In this document: piece after piece, positions 35,833 through 45,181 of the stretch
Layout: every line of letters starts with the position of its first letter
Position numbering within the stretch: position 1 is the first letter of the stretch
Source: JADJPO01 sp963750395
GTDB taxonomy: Bacteria; Actinomycetota; Actinomycetes; Actinomycetales; Kineosporiaceae
Length of the DNA: 64,000 bases
Assembly (NCBI GenBank): GCA_963750395.1
Contig: CAVVQM010000015.1
Coordinates: 1 to 64,000, forward strand
Direction of reading: 5' to 3'
Made by a program: the position numbers and the translations under genes
The notes under the pieces: generated by a model
Databases searched by the model: none
The model's input: only the letters and a program-made list of their open reading frames with translations
What the model was told of the DNA's origin: nothing

Positions 35833-37580
35833 CGACCACGGCGGAACCGACGACCAGCACGGTGCTCGTGCCGAGGCGTCCCAGCAAGGGCGAGCGGGTC
35901 ATCAGCTGGCTGACGACCACCGACCACAAGGTGATCGGCAATCTCTACCTGGCGACATCGATGGTCTTCTTCGCGATCGGCGGCGTCATGGCTCTGGCGA
36001 TCCGCGCCGAGCTGTTCGACCCGGGGATGCAGATCTTCCAGACCAAGGACCAGTACAACCAGTTCTTCACCATGCACGGCCTGATCATGCTGTTACTGTT
36101 CGCGACCCCCGCCTTCGCCGGCTGGGCCAACGCGATCATGCCTTTGCAGATCGGGGCGCCCGATGTGGCGTTCCCGCGGCTGAACATGTTCGCCTACTGG
36201 CTCTACCTCTTCGGGGGCCTGACCGCGGCGTCCAGCATGCTCACGCCGCAGGGCGGGCCGGCCTTCGGCTGGTTCATGTACGCGCCGCTGTCCAACTCGA
36301 CCTACAGCCCGGGCCTCGGCGCCGACCTCGGCATCTTCGGCCTGGCTCTGGCCGGTTTCGGGACGATCCTCGGCGCGGTCAACTTCATCACGACGATCGT
36401 CTGCATGCGCGCGCCGGGCATGACCATGTTCCGGATGCCGATCTTCAGCTGGAACATCCTGGTCACGAGCGTGCTCGTGCTGGTCGCCTTCCCGCCCTTC
36501 GCGGCGGCGCTGTTCGGCCTGGGCGCCGACCGGCGCTTCGGTGCCCGGATCTTCGAACCCGAGAACGGCGGCGCCATCCTGTGGCAACACCTGTTCTGGT
36601 TCTTCGGTCACCCCGAGGTCTACATCCTGGCGTTGCCGTTCTTCGGCATCGTCTCGGAGATCTTCCCGGTGTTCAGCCGCAAACCGATCTTCGGCTACAA
36701 GGGTCTGGTCTTCGCGACGATGGCGATCGCCGGCCTCTCGGTGGCAGTGTGGGCGCACCACATGTACGTCACCGGTCAGGTGTCGCTGCCCTACTTCGCG
36801 TTCATGACGATGCTGATCGCGGTGCCGACCGGCGTGAAGTTCTTCAACTGGGTCGGCACCATGTGGCGAGGGTCACTGACCTTCGAGACGCCGATGCTGT
36901 GGAGTCTGGGCTTCCTCGCCACCTTCCTGTTCGGCGGCCTGACCGGGATCATCCTGGCCGCCCCGCCCCTGGACTTCCACGTCTCGGACACCTACTTCGT
37001 GGTGGCCCACTTCCACTATGTGATCTTCGGCACCGTCGTGTTCGCGATGTACGGGGGCTTCTACTTCTGGTGGCCCAAGCTCACCGGGAAGATGCTGAAC
37101 GAAACGCTGGGCAAGTGGCACTTCTGGCTGACCTTCTTCGGGTTCCACACCACCTTCCTGATCCAGCACTGGCTGGGCGTGGAGGGTATGCCGCGGCGCT
37201 ACCCGGACTACCTGCCCGAGGACGGTTTCACGCTGTACAACCAGATCTCCACCCTCGGTGCGGCGATCCTGGCGATCAGCTTCCTGCCCTTCCTCTACAA
37301 CATCTACATCACCACGACCCGCGGCCAGCAGGTCGGTGTCGACGACCCGTGGGGATACGGCGGCTCGCTCGAGTGGGCGACCTCATGCCCGCCGCCTCGG
37401 CACAACTTCCACTCGTTGCCGCGGATCCGCAGTGAGCGCCCGGCCTTCGACCTGCATCATCCCGAGGCCGCCGCGGCATCGGTCACCCATCCCAGCGGCG
37501 ACCTCCTGACCAGCCTGTACGGACCTGCCGATGTCAGGAGTCCCGATGGACGGCAGTCGAAGGACGGAGGGCAGCAATGA
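35829..37580 (+). CDS. ctaD: Cytochrome c oxidase subunit I
   Basis: 583-residue polytopic subunit with the haem a / haem a3-CuB centre. Visible are the low-spin haem ligand in FFTMHGLIMLL, the WFFGHPEVYILALP CuB/Tyr motif, VWAHHMYVTG (CuB His pair) and VVAHFHYVIFG (haem ligands). The C-terminal tail of about 70 residues is hydrophilic. Overlaps ctaC and ctaF by 4 bp each, so the three are translationally coupled. Confidence 0.97.
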   Translation: MTTTAEPTTSTVLVPRRPSKGERVISWLTTTDHKVIGNLYLATSMVFFAIGGVMALAIRAELFDPGMQIFQTKDQYNQFFTMHGLIMLLLFATPAFAGWANAIMPLQIGAPDVAFPRLNMFAYWLYLFGGLTAASSMLTPQGGPAFGWFMYAPLSNSTYSPGLGADLGIFGLALAGFGTILGAVNFITTIVCMRAPGMTMFRMPIFSWNILVTSVLVLVAFPPFAAALFGLGADRRFGARIFEPENGGAILWQHLFWFFGHPEVYILALPFFGIVSEIFPVFSRKPIFGYKGLVFATMAIAGLSVAVWAHHMYVTGQVSLPYFAFMTMLIAVPTGVKFFNWVGTMWRGSLTFETPMLWSLGFLATFLFGGLTGIILAAPPLDFHVSDTYFVVAHFHYVIFGTVVFAMYGGFYFWWPKLTGKMLNETLGKWHFWLTFFGFHTTFLIQHWLGVEGMPRRYPDYLPEDGFTLYNQISTLGAAILAISFLPFLYNIYITTTRGQQVGVDDPWGYGGSLEWATSCPPPRHNFHSLPRIRSERPAFDLHHPEAAAASVTHPSGDLLTSLYGPADVRSPDGRQSKDGGQQ

Positions 37581-37979
37581 AGGTCGAAGCCAGGGTCTTC
37601 GGCTTCGGCGTTCCGTTCTTCGTGATCGTCGCGTTCGTCTACGGGTTCATGACGGACTGGAAGGAATGGGTCGGCTTCCCCGCGCTCCTGCTGACCGGGT
37701 TGCTTGCAGGGTTGATCGCCTTCTACCTCAACCTCACCGGGAGGCAGGTCGACCCCCGGCCGGAGGACGACCCGAACGCTCGGATCAGCGACCTGTACGG
37801 CGAGATGGGTGAGTTCGCGCCGCAAGTCGTGGTGGCCGTTGCCCCTCGCCTTCGGTGCCGCCATCGTGTTCATGGGCCTGGCGGTCGGCTGGTGGCTGAT
37901 GTACATCGGCTTCGCGGTCAGTGTGGTGGCCATCGTCGGGTGGGTCTTCGAGTTCTATCGGGGCGAGCACGCCCACTGA
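37577..37979 (+). CDS. ctaF: Cytochrome c oxidase subunit IV, actinobacterial (frameshifted)
   Basis: Small fourth subunit of the actinobacterial aa3 oxidase. The first frame has two transmembrane helices (VFGFGVPFFVIVAFVYGF; ALLLTGLLAGLIAFYLNL). An extra base near 37830, in GCGCCGCAAGTCGTGG, separates GEFAP from SWWPLPLAFGAA, after which two more helices and the family C-terminus EFYRGEHAH are readable. Repaired length about 134 residues, normal. Last gene of ctaCDF. Confidence 0.9.
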
Positions 37980-38017
37980 CTTGGAGCGTCTCGCGCATCA
38001 TCGCCGTCCCGAGACGC

Positions 38018-38023
38018 CACAAT
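38018..38023 (+). promoter_or_regulatory. -10 box for leaderless L,D-transpeptidase
   Basis: CACAAT, 6 nt, GTG 38030. The first base deviates from TAnnnT but the spacing matches the other leaderless starts. Confidence 0.4.
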
Positions 38024-38029
38024 GAACCC

Positions 38030-39253
38030 GTGATTCATCGGTTCATGGGACGCCGCGCGGCGTCGATCCTGTTGGTCTCGTGCCTGGCCGGCGTGCCCTT
38101 GGTGGCCTGCGAGGCCGCCACCGGGGGTCCGGGTGCGGCTGAGCAGGCACCTACCCCGGGCGCGAGTGCCGGCCGGTCGACGGTCGCTGGCGTCAGTACC
38201 GAGGTGACGCCACAGACGGTACTGAGTGTGGCCCCCGCCTCAGGCGCGACCGACGTCCGGCCGGACCGTCCGGTGACCGTGTCCCTTGTCGGCGGCGAGC
38301 TGACGGAGGTCAGTCTGGTCGACGGCGCCGACAAGGAGGTCGACGGTGAGGTCGACCAGACCGGCACCTGGCGCAACACGGGGCCCTTGACCCCCGGCAG
38401 CCTGTACACGGTGCGGGCTGCGGCCCGCGGCGATGACGGCGCCACGGTCAGGACGATCTCGACCTTCAGCACGGCCAAGGCCGCCAGGACGATCTCGTCC
38501 ACCCTGATCCCGGGAGACGACTGGGTTGTCGGCGTCGGCATGCCGGTCATCGTCGTCTTCTCGAGCGCGGTGACGAACCGCGAGGCCGCCGAGAGGGCGC
38601 TGAGCGTGACCAGTACTCCGGCCGTCACCGGTGGCTGGCACTGGTTCTCCTCCACCGAGGTGCACTGGCGCCCGGTGAAGTACTGGCCCGCGGGCACCAA
38701 GGTCACGGTGAGGTCTGAGACCACGGGGGTGGAACTCGCCGACGGCGCGTGGGGCAGGCGGGCGGTCACCACCAACTACACGATCGGCAGCGCTCAGTTC
38801 CTCACCGTGGACATCGCCAAGCACTCGGTCTCCGTCAAGCGGGACGGGAAAGTCCTGAAGACTCTTCCAGTGACCACGGGCAAGCCCGGCTTCGCCACCC
38901 GCAACGGGGTCAAGGTGATCATGGACAAGGAGCGGCGGGTGCAGATGGACGCCGCGACGACCGGCGTCGACTCCACGGACCCTGACTACTACAACCTCGA
39001 TGTCGAGTACGCCATGCGTCTGACCTGGAGCGGTGAATACTTCCACGCGGCGCCCTGGTCCGTCGGTTCCCAGGGGCGGGCGAACGTCAGCCACGGTTGC
39101 ACCGGGCTGAGCACCGCCAACGCCAAGTGGCTCTACGACAACACCAAGATCGGTGACGTGGCGGTGTTCAAGAATGGATCCCGCAGCCTCGAATGGGGCA
39201 ACGGCTACACCGATTGGAACCTGTCCTTCGCGAAGTACGACGCGAAGGCCTGA
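38030..39253 (+). CDS. L,D-transpeptidase lipoprotein (Ig-like + YkuD)
   Basis: 407-residue peptidoglycan 3-3 cross-linker resembling mycobacterial Ldt enzymes. A signal peptide with lipobox VPLVAC anchors it outside the membrane. Ig-like domains (TDVRPDRPVTVSLVGGELTEV; then VGVGMPVIVVFSSAVTN) precede the YkuD domain starting FLTVDIAKHSVSVKRDGK. The catalytic motif is SHGCTGLSTANAKWLY, with the nucleophilic Cys. ATG 38045 is an alternative start. Sits between ctaCDF and the convergent qcrB; no shared function is implied. Confidence 0.92.
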   Translation: MIHRFMGRRAASILLVSCLAGVPLVACEAATGGPGAAEQAPTPGASAGRSTVAGVSTEVTPQTVLSVAPASGATDVRPDRPVTVSLVGGELTEVSLVDGADKEVDGEVDQTGTWRNTGPLTPGSLYTVRAAARGDDGATVRTISTFSTAKAARTISSTLIPGDDWVVGVGMPVIVVFSSAVTNREAAERALSVTSTPAVTGGWHWFSSTEVHWRPVKYWPAGTKVTVRSETTGVELADGAWGRRAVTTNYTIGSAQFLTVDIAKHSVSVKRDGKVLKTLPVTTGKPGFATRNGVKVIMDKERRVQMDAATTGVDSTDPDYYNLDVEYAMRLTWSGEYFHAAPWSVGSQGRANVSHGCTGLSTANAKWLYDNTKIGDVAVFKNGSRSLEWGNGYTDWNLSFAKYDAKA

Positions 39254-39268
39254 GCCCCGCAGTCCAGT

Positions 39269-39332
39269 TGCTCAGTGGTGTGCTCAGTGGGTGTGCTCAG
39301 TGGGTGTGCTCAGTGGGTGTGCTCAGTGGGTG
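39269..39332. repeat. 13-bp tandem repeat at the qcrB stop codon
   Basis: Five direct copies of TGCTCAGTGGGTG (the first lacks one G) fill the space between the convergent L,D-transpeptidase and qcrB stops. On the qcrB strand the unit contains TGA, and one copy supplies the qcrB stop itself at 39323-39325. The unit length is not a multiple of 3. Probably replication slippage of the qcrB 3' end. Confidence 0.9.
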
Positions 39333-40990
39333 GAGCTGCCGCCGCCGATCGCCGCGTGCCCGGTCACGCCGTCCTCGACCTCATGGTGGCCGTGCTCGTG
39401 GTGAGCCGCCTCGAGTTCGGCCGGGGTGACCGGGGTGACGGCGTCCTCGAAGTAGAAGTTCGACAGCCGGCGGCGCAGACCGCTCAGACCGCTGCGGGGT
39501 CGGCGGACACCGTTCTCGTCCTCCGTCGGCACCTCACCGACCGGTGCGTAGGCCTCGTACCCGACCAGGGACCAGCGCTTGTACTCGTCGAGGGGTTCGT
39601 GGACCTCGAAGTGCTCTCCGGTCTCCGTGCGCACGATCACGCCGGTCTCCCGGCCGTGCAGTACCTTCTCCCGGTCTCGGCGCTGCAGACCCAGGCAGAT
39701 CCTCTTCGTGATCACGAAGACCAGCGGGGGCAGCACGATCAACAGCACTCTCAGGGTGTTGGTGATGTCGTTGATCGACAGCTGCAGCTTCACGGCGATG
39801 ATGTCGTTGCCGCCGCTGATCCAACCGATCGTGTAGAACGTCAGCGCCATCATGCCGAGCCCGGTGCGGGTGGGGGCGTTGCGCGGACGGTCCAGCAGGT
39901 GGTGCTCGCGGCGGTCGCCGGTCACCCACTGCTCGATCCACGGGTACAGGAACCAGGGAATCGTCATCAGCCCCGGGATGATCAGGGCCGGGATCAGGAC
40001 GTTGAACGAGTAGGTGAAGCCGCCGAGGGTGAACTCCGTGAAGCCAGGTGTCAGTCGGACGAATCCGTCCAGCCAGCCCATGTACCAGTCAGGTTGGGAC
40101 CCCGCGGTCACGGGGGAGGGGTCGTACCCGCCGTAGGCCCAGATCGGGTTGATCGTGATCAGGGCGGACATCAGCGTGATGACCCCGAACACGATGAAGA
40201 AGAATCCGGTCATCTTCGTCATGTAGATGGGGAACATCGGGTAGCCCACGACGTTCTTGTTGGTCCGCCCCGGTCCGGGGAACTGGGTGTGCTTCTGCAC
40301 CACCAGCATCACCATGTGGGCGCCGATCAGGGCCAGGAAGATCGCCGGCAGCAGCAGCACGTGGATCGTGTACAGCCGCGGGATCAACATCTCGCCGGGG
40401 AACTCCCCGCCGAACAGGAAGAAGCTCAGGTAGGAGCCGACGACCGGGATCGCCAGGATGATGCTGGAGGCGATGCGGATACCCGTGCCGGAGAGCAGGT
40501 CGTCCGGCAGGGAGTAGCCGGCGAATCCCTCGATGATGCCGAGCACCAGGAGGACGCAGCCGACCAACCAGTTGAGCTCGCGCGGCTTGCGGAACGCACC
40601 GGTGAAGAACACGCGCATCATGTGGACCGTCATGGCCACGACGAAGATCAGCGCGGCCCAGTGGTGCACCTGACGCATCAACAGGCCGCCGCGCACGTCG
40701 AAGGACAACCGGACCGTGGAGGCGTAGGCCTCCGAGACCTGTTGCCCGGCCAGCGGGGCGTAGATGCCGTCGTAGGTGGTGTGGCCGGCACTGGGGATGT
40801 AGAAGAACGTCAGGAAGGTGCCCGACAGGAGGAGGACGACGAAGCTCCACAGAGCGACCTCGCCGAGCATGAAGGACCAGTGGTCGGGGAAGATCTTGCG
40901 CGCCAGGAACTTGAAACCCTTGCTGGCACCCAGGCGCTCATCGGTCCAGTTGGCCAGTCCCGCGGCCGTCTTCTCGGTCGTGCTGGTCAT
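39323..40990 (-). CDS. qcrB: Cytochrome bc1 complex cytochrome b subunit
   Basis: 555-residue core subunit of the bc1 complex, oxidising menaquinol. Haem-ligand histidines lie in MRQVHHWAALIF and, in the fourth helix, LYTIHVLLLPAIF...GAHM. The quinol-site motif is PDWY (QPDWYMGWLDG) in place of PEWY. Eight core helices are followed by an actinobacterial C-terminal extension, Glu/His-rich at the end. The ATG overlaps the qcrA stop (ATGA). In actinobacteria it forms a supercomplex with the aa3 oxidase. Confidence 0.96.
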   Translation of the reverse strand: MTSTTEKTAAGLANWTDERLGASKGFKFLARKIFPDHWSFMLGEVALWSFVVLLLSGTFLTFFYIPSAGHTTYDGIYAPLAGQQVSEAYASTVRLSFDVRGGLLMRQVHHWAALIFVVAMTVHMMRVFFTGAFRKPRELNWLVGCVLLVLGIIEGFAGYSLPDDLLSGTGIRIASSIILAIPVVGSYLSFFLFGGEFPGEMLIPRLYTIHVLLLPAIFLALIGAHMVMLVVQKHTQFPGPGRTNKNVVGYPMFPIYMTKMTGFFFIVFGVITLMSALITINPIWAYGGYDPSPVTAGSQPDWYMGWLDGFVRLTPGFTEFTLGGFTYSFNVLIPALIIPGLMTIPWFLYPWIEQWVTGDRREHHLLDRPRNAPTRTGLGMMALTFYTIGWISGGNDIIAVKLQLSINDITNTLRVLLIVLPPLVFVITKRICLGLQRRDREKVLHGRETGVIVRTETGEHFEVHEPLDEYKRWSLVGYEAYAPVGEVPTEDENGVRRPRSGLSGLRRRLSNFYFEDAVTPVTPAELEAAHHEHGHHEVEDGVTGHAAIGGGSSTH

Positions 40991-42036
40991 CCGCGCTCCC
41001 AGAAGCTCGGTCCGACAGCCTCATTGAATCCGCTCTTGGCGACGAGGTAACCCTCGTCGTCGACAGTGATCGGCAACTGCGGCAACGGTCTCTTGGCCGG
41101 GCCGAAGATGACCTTGCAGTTCTGTGTCACATCGAAGGTCGACTGGTGGCACGGGCACAGGAGGTGGTGGGTCTGCTGCTCGTACAAGGCTACCGGGCAA
41201 CCCATGTGAGTGCAGATCTTGGAGTAGGCGACGATTCCGTCATAGGCGCCCTCCTGCGACTGGGCGTCCAGCAGGGTCGGGTCTATGCGGATGAGCAGGA
41301 CCGCCGCCTTGGCCTTCTCGTCCAGGTAATGCGGCGTCTCCTCGGTGAGTTCCTCCGGGACGACGTGCACGACCGCCCCCTGGGCGAGGTCCGAGGCCCT
41401 GATCTTGCCGCCCTCGGGGTCCTTGGCGAGGGCCATCCCCGCGTCCCACATGGTCTCGGAGAGCTTGGACTTGGGCAACGGGCCCAGGTCGCGGAGGAAG
41501 ACCAGCCCTGGCAGCGGGAACAGCGCGAGCGCACCGATCAGGGAGTTCCGGATCAGCGGGCGGCGGCCCAGACCGGTCTCGGCCCCGGCCTCGGCGAAGA
41601 TGCCGATCGCCCCCTCGCGGTCCTCGTCGCTGCCGCGAAGGTCGTGGCGCTCCTCGATGCGCTCCTCGTCCGGCATCAGCGTCTTGGCCCAGTGCACCGC
41701 ACCGATGCCGAGCGCGAAGAGTGAGACGAACATGCCGAGACCGATGAAGGTGGTCGACAGACGCACGTTCGTCAGGTGCTCGGTCATGTCCGCGCCGTCG
41801 AGCTTGACCGCGAAGTAGGCGACCAGCGCGCCGATCGTGCCGATCGCGGACAGGCCGAACAGGGTGGCGACCTGCCGCTCGGCCCGCTTGGCGGCCTTGG
41901 GGTCGACGTCGGTCAACCGGTTGCGGTGCTGGGGCAGGCCCGGGTTGGCGAACGGCTGCCCGATCGGGGCCAGACTGCCCGCCCGCTCGCGGGGCTGCGG
42001 CGTCCCGCCGGAGGTCGTCGTCTCGAGGTCACTCAT
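40987..42036 (-). CDS. qcrA: Cytochrome bc1 complex Rieske iron-sulfur subunit
   Basis: 349 residues. Three N-terminal transmembrane helices (ATLFGLSAIGTIGALVAYF; FIGLGMFVSLFALGIGAVHW; LIGALALFPLPGLVFL), as in the actinobacterial form, then the Rieske domain with 2Fe-2S ligands CTHMGC and CPCHQSTFD. Passes electrons from QcrB to QcrC. Start ATG 42036 overlaps the qcrC stop (ATGA). Confidence 0.96.
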   Translation of the reverse strand: MSDLETTTSGGTPQPRERAGSLAPIGQPFANPGLPQHRNRLTDVDPKAAKRAERQVATLFGLSAIGTIGALVAYFAVKLDGADMTEHLTNVRLSTTFIGLGMFVSLFALGIGAVHWAKTLMPDEERIEERHDLRGSDEDREGAIGIFAEAGAETGLGRRPLIRNSLIGALALFPLPGLVFLRDLGPLPKSKLSETMWDAGMALAKDPEGGKIRASDLAQGAVVHVVPEELTEETPHYLDEKAKAAVLLIRIDPTLLDAQSQEGAYDGIVAYSKICTHMGCPVALYEQQTHHLLCPCHQSTFDVTQNCKVIFGPAKRPLPQLPITVDDEGYLVAKSGFNEAVGPSFWERG

Positions 42037-42815
42037 GACGCCTTGGCTCCCAACCACACCGCGACACCGATCAGTAGGCCCAGTCCCAGCAGCCAGGCGA
42101 CCAGGCCCTCGGCGACGGGGCCGAAGGAGCCCAAGGTCACCCCGCTCGGCGAGGGCGCTTCCTGAATGGTCTTGAGGAAGGCGATGACGTCGCGCTTGTT
42201 CTCCGGACTGATGGTCTGGTCGGAGAAGACGGGCATCGACTGCGGTCCGGTCACCATCGCCTCATAGATGTGGGTCGGGGTGACCTCCTTCAGTGACGGC
42301 GCGTACTTGCCACGGGTCAGAGCCCCGCCGGAGCCTGAGAAATTGTGGCACATCGCGCAGTTCGTCCGGTAGATCAGCGAGCCTTCGGAGACATCCCCCT
42401 GGGCCGGGTCGACCGCCTCGGCCGAGGGGATGGCGGGACCGGGGCCCAGCGAGGCGACGTAGGCCGCCATCTGCTGGATCTCCTCATCGCTGAACAACAC
42501 CTTGTTCTTGGGCGCCTGGGGGCCGGTGTTCTGCATCGGCATCCGGCCGGTGCCGACCTGGAAGTCCACCGAGGCGGCGCCGACACCGACGAGGGACGGC
42601 GCGTTGCGTCGTCCCTCGGCGTTCAGCCCATGGCAGGTGGAGCAGTTCGCCAGGAACAGGGCCCTGCCGGCGGCGACGTCGTCCTGGGAGGTGGCCGCGG
42701 CGGAGGCCTTGCCCGGCGTCACCGCGGCGTAGAGCAAACCCATGACGAACAGGCCGACCATCAGCAGCACTGCTGTGGCCAGCGGGTGTCGCCGCTTGGC
42801 GGCGAGTGCACTCAC
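42033..42815 (-). CDS. qcrC: Cytochrome bc1 complex dihaem cytochrome c subunit
   Basis: 260-residue dihaem cytochrome cc. An N-terminal anchor (LATAVLLMVGLFVMGLLYAAV) precedes two CxxCH sites, CSTCH and CAMCH, each followed by a methionine ligand region (RMPMQ; SMPVF). A C-terminal transmembrane helix (LVAWLLGLGLLIGVAVWLG) ends it. GGAG lies 5 nt before GTG 42815. It hands electrons directly to oxidase CuA, standing in for a soluble cytochrome c. Confidence 0.96.
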   Translation of the reverse strand: MSALAAKRRHPLATAVLLMVGLFVMGLLYAAVTPGKASAAATSQDDVAAGRALFLANCSTCHGLNAEGRRNAPSLVGVGAASVDFQVGTGRMPMQNTGPQAPKNKVLFSDEEIQQMAAYVASLGPGPAIPSAEAVDPAQGDVSEGSLIYRTNCAMCHNFSGSGGALTRGKYAPSLKEVTPTHIYEAMVTGPQSMPVFSDQTISPENKRDVIAFLKTIQEAPSPSGVTLGSFGPVAEGLVAWLLGLGLLIGVAVWLGAKAS

Positions 42816-42870
42816 ATCGGTCTCCTGATCGGACGAGGTCGAAAGCCGGACGGGACGCGCACGCGGCGGT

Positions 42871-43530
42871 CTACTTCAGCACGTAGATCACGAAGAACAG
42901 GAAGATCCACACCACGTCGACGAAGTGCCAGTAGTACGAGGTCACGATCGCACCGGTGGCCTCGTGATGGCCATATCGACGGACCGCGTAGCTTCGAGCG
43001 ATGATCAGCAGGAAGGCGATCAGGCCCCCGGTGACGTGCATGCCGTGGAAGCCGGTGGTGATGTAGAACACCGAGCCGTACCCGGACGCGGACAACGTCA
43101 CGCCCTCGGCCACCAGGTGCGCGTACTCGTAGACCTGGCCGGCGACGAACAGCGCGCCGGCGACGTAGGTGAGCACGTACCACTCCCGCATGCCCCAGTT
43201 CTTCCACCCGTCCTGACGGGTCCAGGGAGCCCACCAGCTGCCTCGGGCCCTGACCTGGTAGCGCTCCGCCGCGAACACGCCCATCTGGCACCACACGGAA
43301 CTGAGGACCAGGTTGATGGTGTTGGCGGTGGAGAAGGGGATGTTCAGCTTCGCGGTCTCCTGAGCCCACTCGATCGGGAGCACGGATCGGAGCGTGAAGT
43401 ACATCGCGAAGAGCCCCGCGAAGAACATCAACTCACTGGCCAGCCAGATGATGGTGCCGACTTGGACCATGTTCGGCCGGTTAACCGTGACAGGACTCGG
43501 TGCGCTGTCTACTGCGGATGCGGTCGCCAC
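42871..43530 (-). CDS. ctaE: Cytochrome c oxidase subunit III
   Basis: 219-residue subunit III with seven predicted helices typical of COX3. Features include TIIWLASELMFFAGLFAMYF, the FHGMHVTGGLIAFLL helix and the terminal YYWHFVDVVWIFLFFVIYVLK. Start GTG 43530 lies 6 nt after AATAAT, a possible leaderless -10. First gene of ctaE-qcrC-qcrA-qcrB, with a 55-bp gap to qcrC. Confidence 0.96.
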   Translation of the reverse strand: MATASAVDSAPSPVTVNRPNMVQVGTIIWLASELMFFAGLFAMYFTLRSVLPIEWAQETAKLNIPFSTANTINLVLSSVWCQMGVFAAERYQVRARGSWWAPWTRQDGWKNWGMREWYVLTYVAGALFVAGQVYEYAHLVAEGVTLSASGYGSVFYITTGFHGMHVTGGLIAFLLIIARSYAVRRYGHHEATGAIVTSYYWHFVDVVWIFLFFVIYVLK

Positions 43531-43536
43531 GGGGTC

Positions 43537-43542
43537 ATTATT
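43537..43542 (-). promoter_or_regulatory. Candidate -10 box for ctaE-qcrCAB
   Basis: Minus-strand AATAAT, 6 nt, GTG 43530. It is an imperfect TAnnnT match, but it is the most AT-rich hexamer near the start and is correctly spaced. Confidence 0.35.
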
Positions 43543-43699
43543 GCCTTAACCCGACGGCCAGCCGTAGGGGGGTCGGCCATCCGGCGTGCCGCCGCCGGTC
43601 GAGGCGCCTGCGATGGCGTGCCTGAGCGGCCGCTAGCATTCCTTGGCGGCCGGTGTCAGCCGGCGCCGATCATCCCACTCGACGGAGACGAGCCGAGCG

Positions 43700-44093
43700 A
43701 TGACCAGCCTGTCGGTCCTGCTGTACAGCGACGACGTGGACACCCGCGAGGCGGTACGACTGCCGTGGGCCGTCGCCCGGCAGCCGACCTGCCGGTCGTC
43801 GACGTGGACCGAGTGCGCCACCGCCGCCGCTGTGATCGAGGCGCGTGGACGGAGGCGGATTCGATCTGTTGATCCTGGACGGCGAGGCCGTGCCGGCCGG
43901 AGGCATGGGGCTGTGCAAGCAGCTCAAGGAGGAGATCTACGAGTGCCCTCCGATGCTGGTCCTCATCGGGCGCCCGGACGACGCCTGGCTGGCCACCTGG
44001 TCGCGTGCGGACCAGGTGGTGCCGCATCCCGCTCGACCCCATGGCGTGGCCGAGGCGGTCGCCGAGCTGGCCCGTCAGCGACTGACCGCCTGA
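43700..44093 (+). CDS. Receiver-like protein upstream of trpD (three frameshifts)
   Basis: About 131 residues once repaired. SLSVLLYSDDVDTREAVRL and FDLLILDGEAVPAGGMGLCKQLKEE resemble a response-regulator receiver (acidic pair DD, phospho-site region LILDGEA), then GRPDDAWLATWSRADQVVPHP. There is no output domain. Breaks near 43760 (missing base), 43803 and 43838 (extra bases) all fall between segments that join sensibly. The stop TGA overlaps the trpD ATG (TGATG). Function unknown, but conserved beside trpD in actinobacteria as I recall. Confidence 0.75.
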
Positions 44094-45160
44094 TGAGCTC
44101 GGGCACCTCTACCGTCGCCCGGGACTGGCCGGAGCTGCTCGTCAGCCTGATCGCCGGGCAGACATGAGCCGTGCGACACCGCGTGGGCCATGGACCAGGT
44201 GATGACGGGATCGGTCACACCGACCCGGCTGGCCGCCTTCCTGGTCGCGCTGCGCGCGAAGGGCGAGACGGTCGAGGAGGTCGCCGGCCTCGTCCGACGC
44301 CATGCTCGCGCATGCGGTCCGCATCGATGTGCCCGGACCGACCGTGGACGTCGTGGGCACCGGCGGGGACCAGCAGACATACCGTGAACATCTCCACGAT
44401 GGCGGCCCTGGTCGTGGCGGGGACCGGACGGCGCGTGGTCAAGCACGGAAACAGGGCCGCCTCCTCGGCCTCGGGGTCGGCCGACGTGCTGGAGGCGCTC
44501 GGGGTGCGCCTGGACCTCCCGCCGGCCCGGGTCGCCGAACTGGCGACCGAGGTGGGCATCACCTTCTGCTTCGCCCAGGTGTTCCACCCGGCGTTCCGCC
44601 ACGCGGGACCGACGCGCCGCGAGCTGGGAGTGCCCACCGTGTTCAATCTGCTCGGTCCGCTGACCAACCCGGCGCAGCCGGCCGCGACAGCCGTCGGGGT
44701 GGCCGACGTGCGGGTGGCTCCGCTGATCGCCGGCGTGTTGGCCGAGCGCGGCGCCAGTGCCCTGGTGTTCGTGGGAGAGGACGGGCTGGACGAGTTGTCG
44801 ACGGCGGCGCCCTCGCGGGTCTGGCAGGTCTCGGGTGGGCAGGTCGACACCCAGCGTCTCGACGCGGCTGACCTCGGTCTGCCGCGCGTGGAGCTGTCCG
44901 CGCTGATCGGGGGCGACCCGGAGCACAACGCGGGCGTGGTCCAGGCGGTGCTGGAGGGGCAGAAGGGCCCCGTACGCGACGCGGTGCTGCTCAATGCGGC
45001 CGCCGCCGTCGTCGCCGCGGACGGCGTGGAATCGGCTCCGGCGCCGGGGGCGCCGTTGGCCGGACGGATGGCCCGGGCGTTGACCGAGGTGTCCGAGGCG
45101 GTCGACAGCGGACGAGCCGCCGACGTGCTGCGCCGTTGGGTGGCCGCCAGCGCCGGTTGA
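44093..45160 (+). CDS. trpD: Anthranilate phosphoribosyltransferase (three frameshifts)
   Basis: Second step of tryptophan synthesis: anthranilate plus PRPP to phosphoribosylanthranilate. Readable parts: DWPELLVSLIAG, AFLVALRAKGETVEEVAGLV, VDVVGTGGD, then TVNISTMAALVVAG, VKHGNRAASSASGSADVLEALG and FNLLGPLTNP. Extra bases near 44162 (CAGACATG), 44299 (GTCCGAC) and 44381 (CAGACATA) break the frame. Repaired length about 355 residues. Other trp genes are not present here. Confidence 0.94.
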
Positions 45161-45181
45161 GGTGTGCGGGTTTGGTTCGGG

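Noticed and set aside
39269..39332. Possible small CRISPR-like array
   Set aside because: The 13-bp units are directly adjacent with no spacers, and no cas gene is nearby; it is a simple tandem repeat.
39275..41050. Long plus-strand open frame opposite qcrB
   Set aside because: qcrB has haem-ligand and quinol-site motifs on the other strand; the opposing product is His/Gln/Arg-rich and featureless.
44093..45160. Programmed +1 frameshifting in trpD and other genes
   Set aside because: The sites share no common slippery motif or stop-codon context, and several genes carry two or three; residual insertion errors explain this better.
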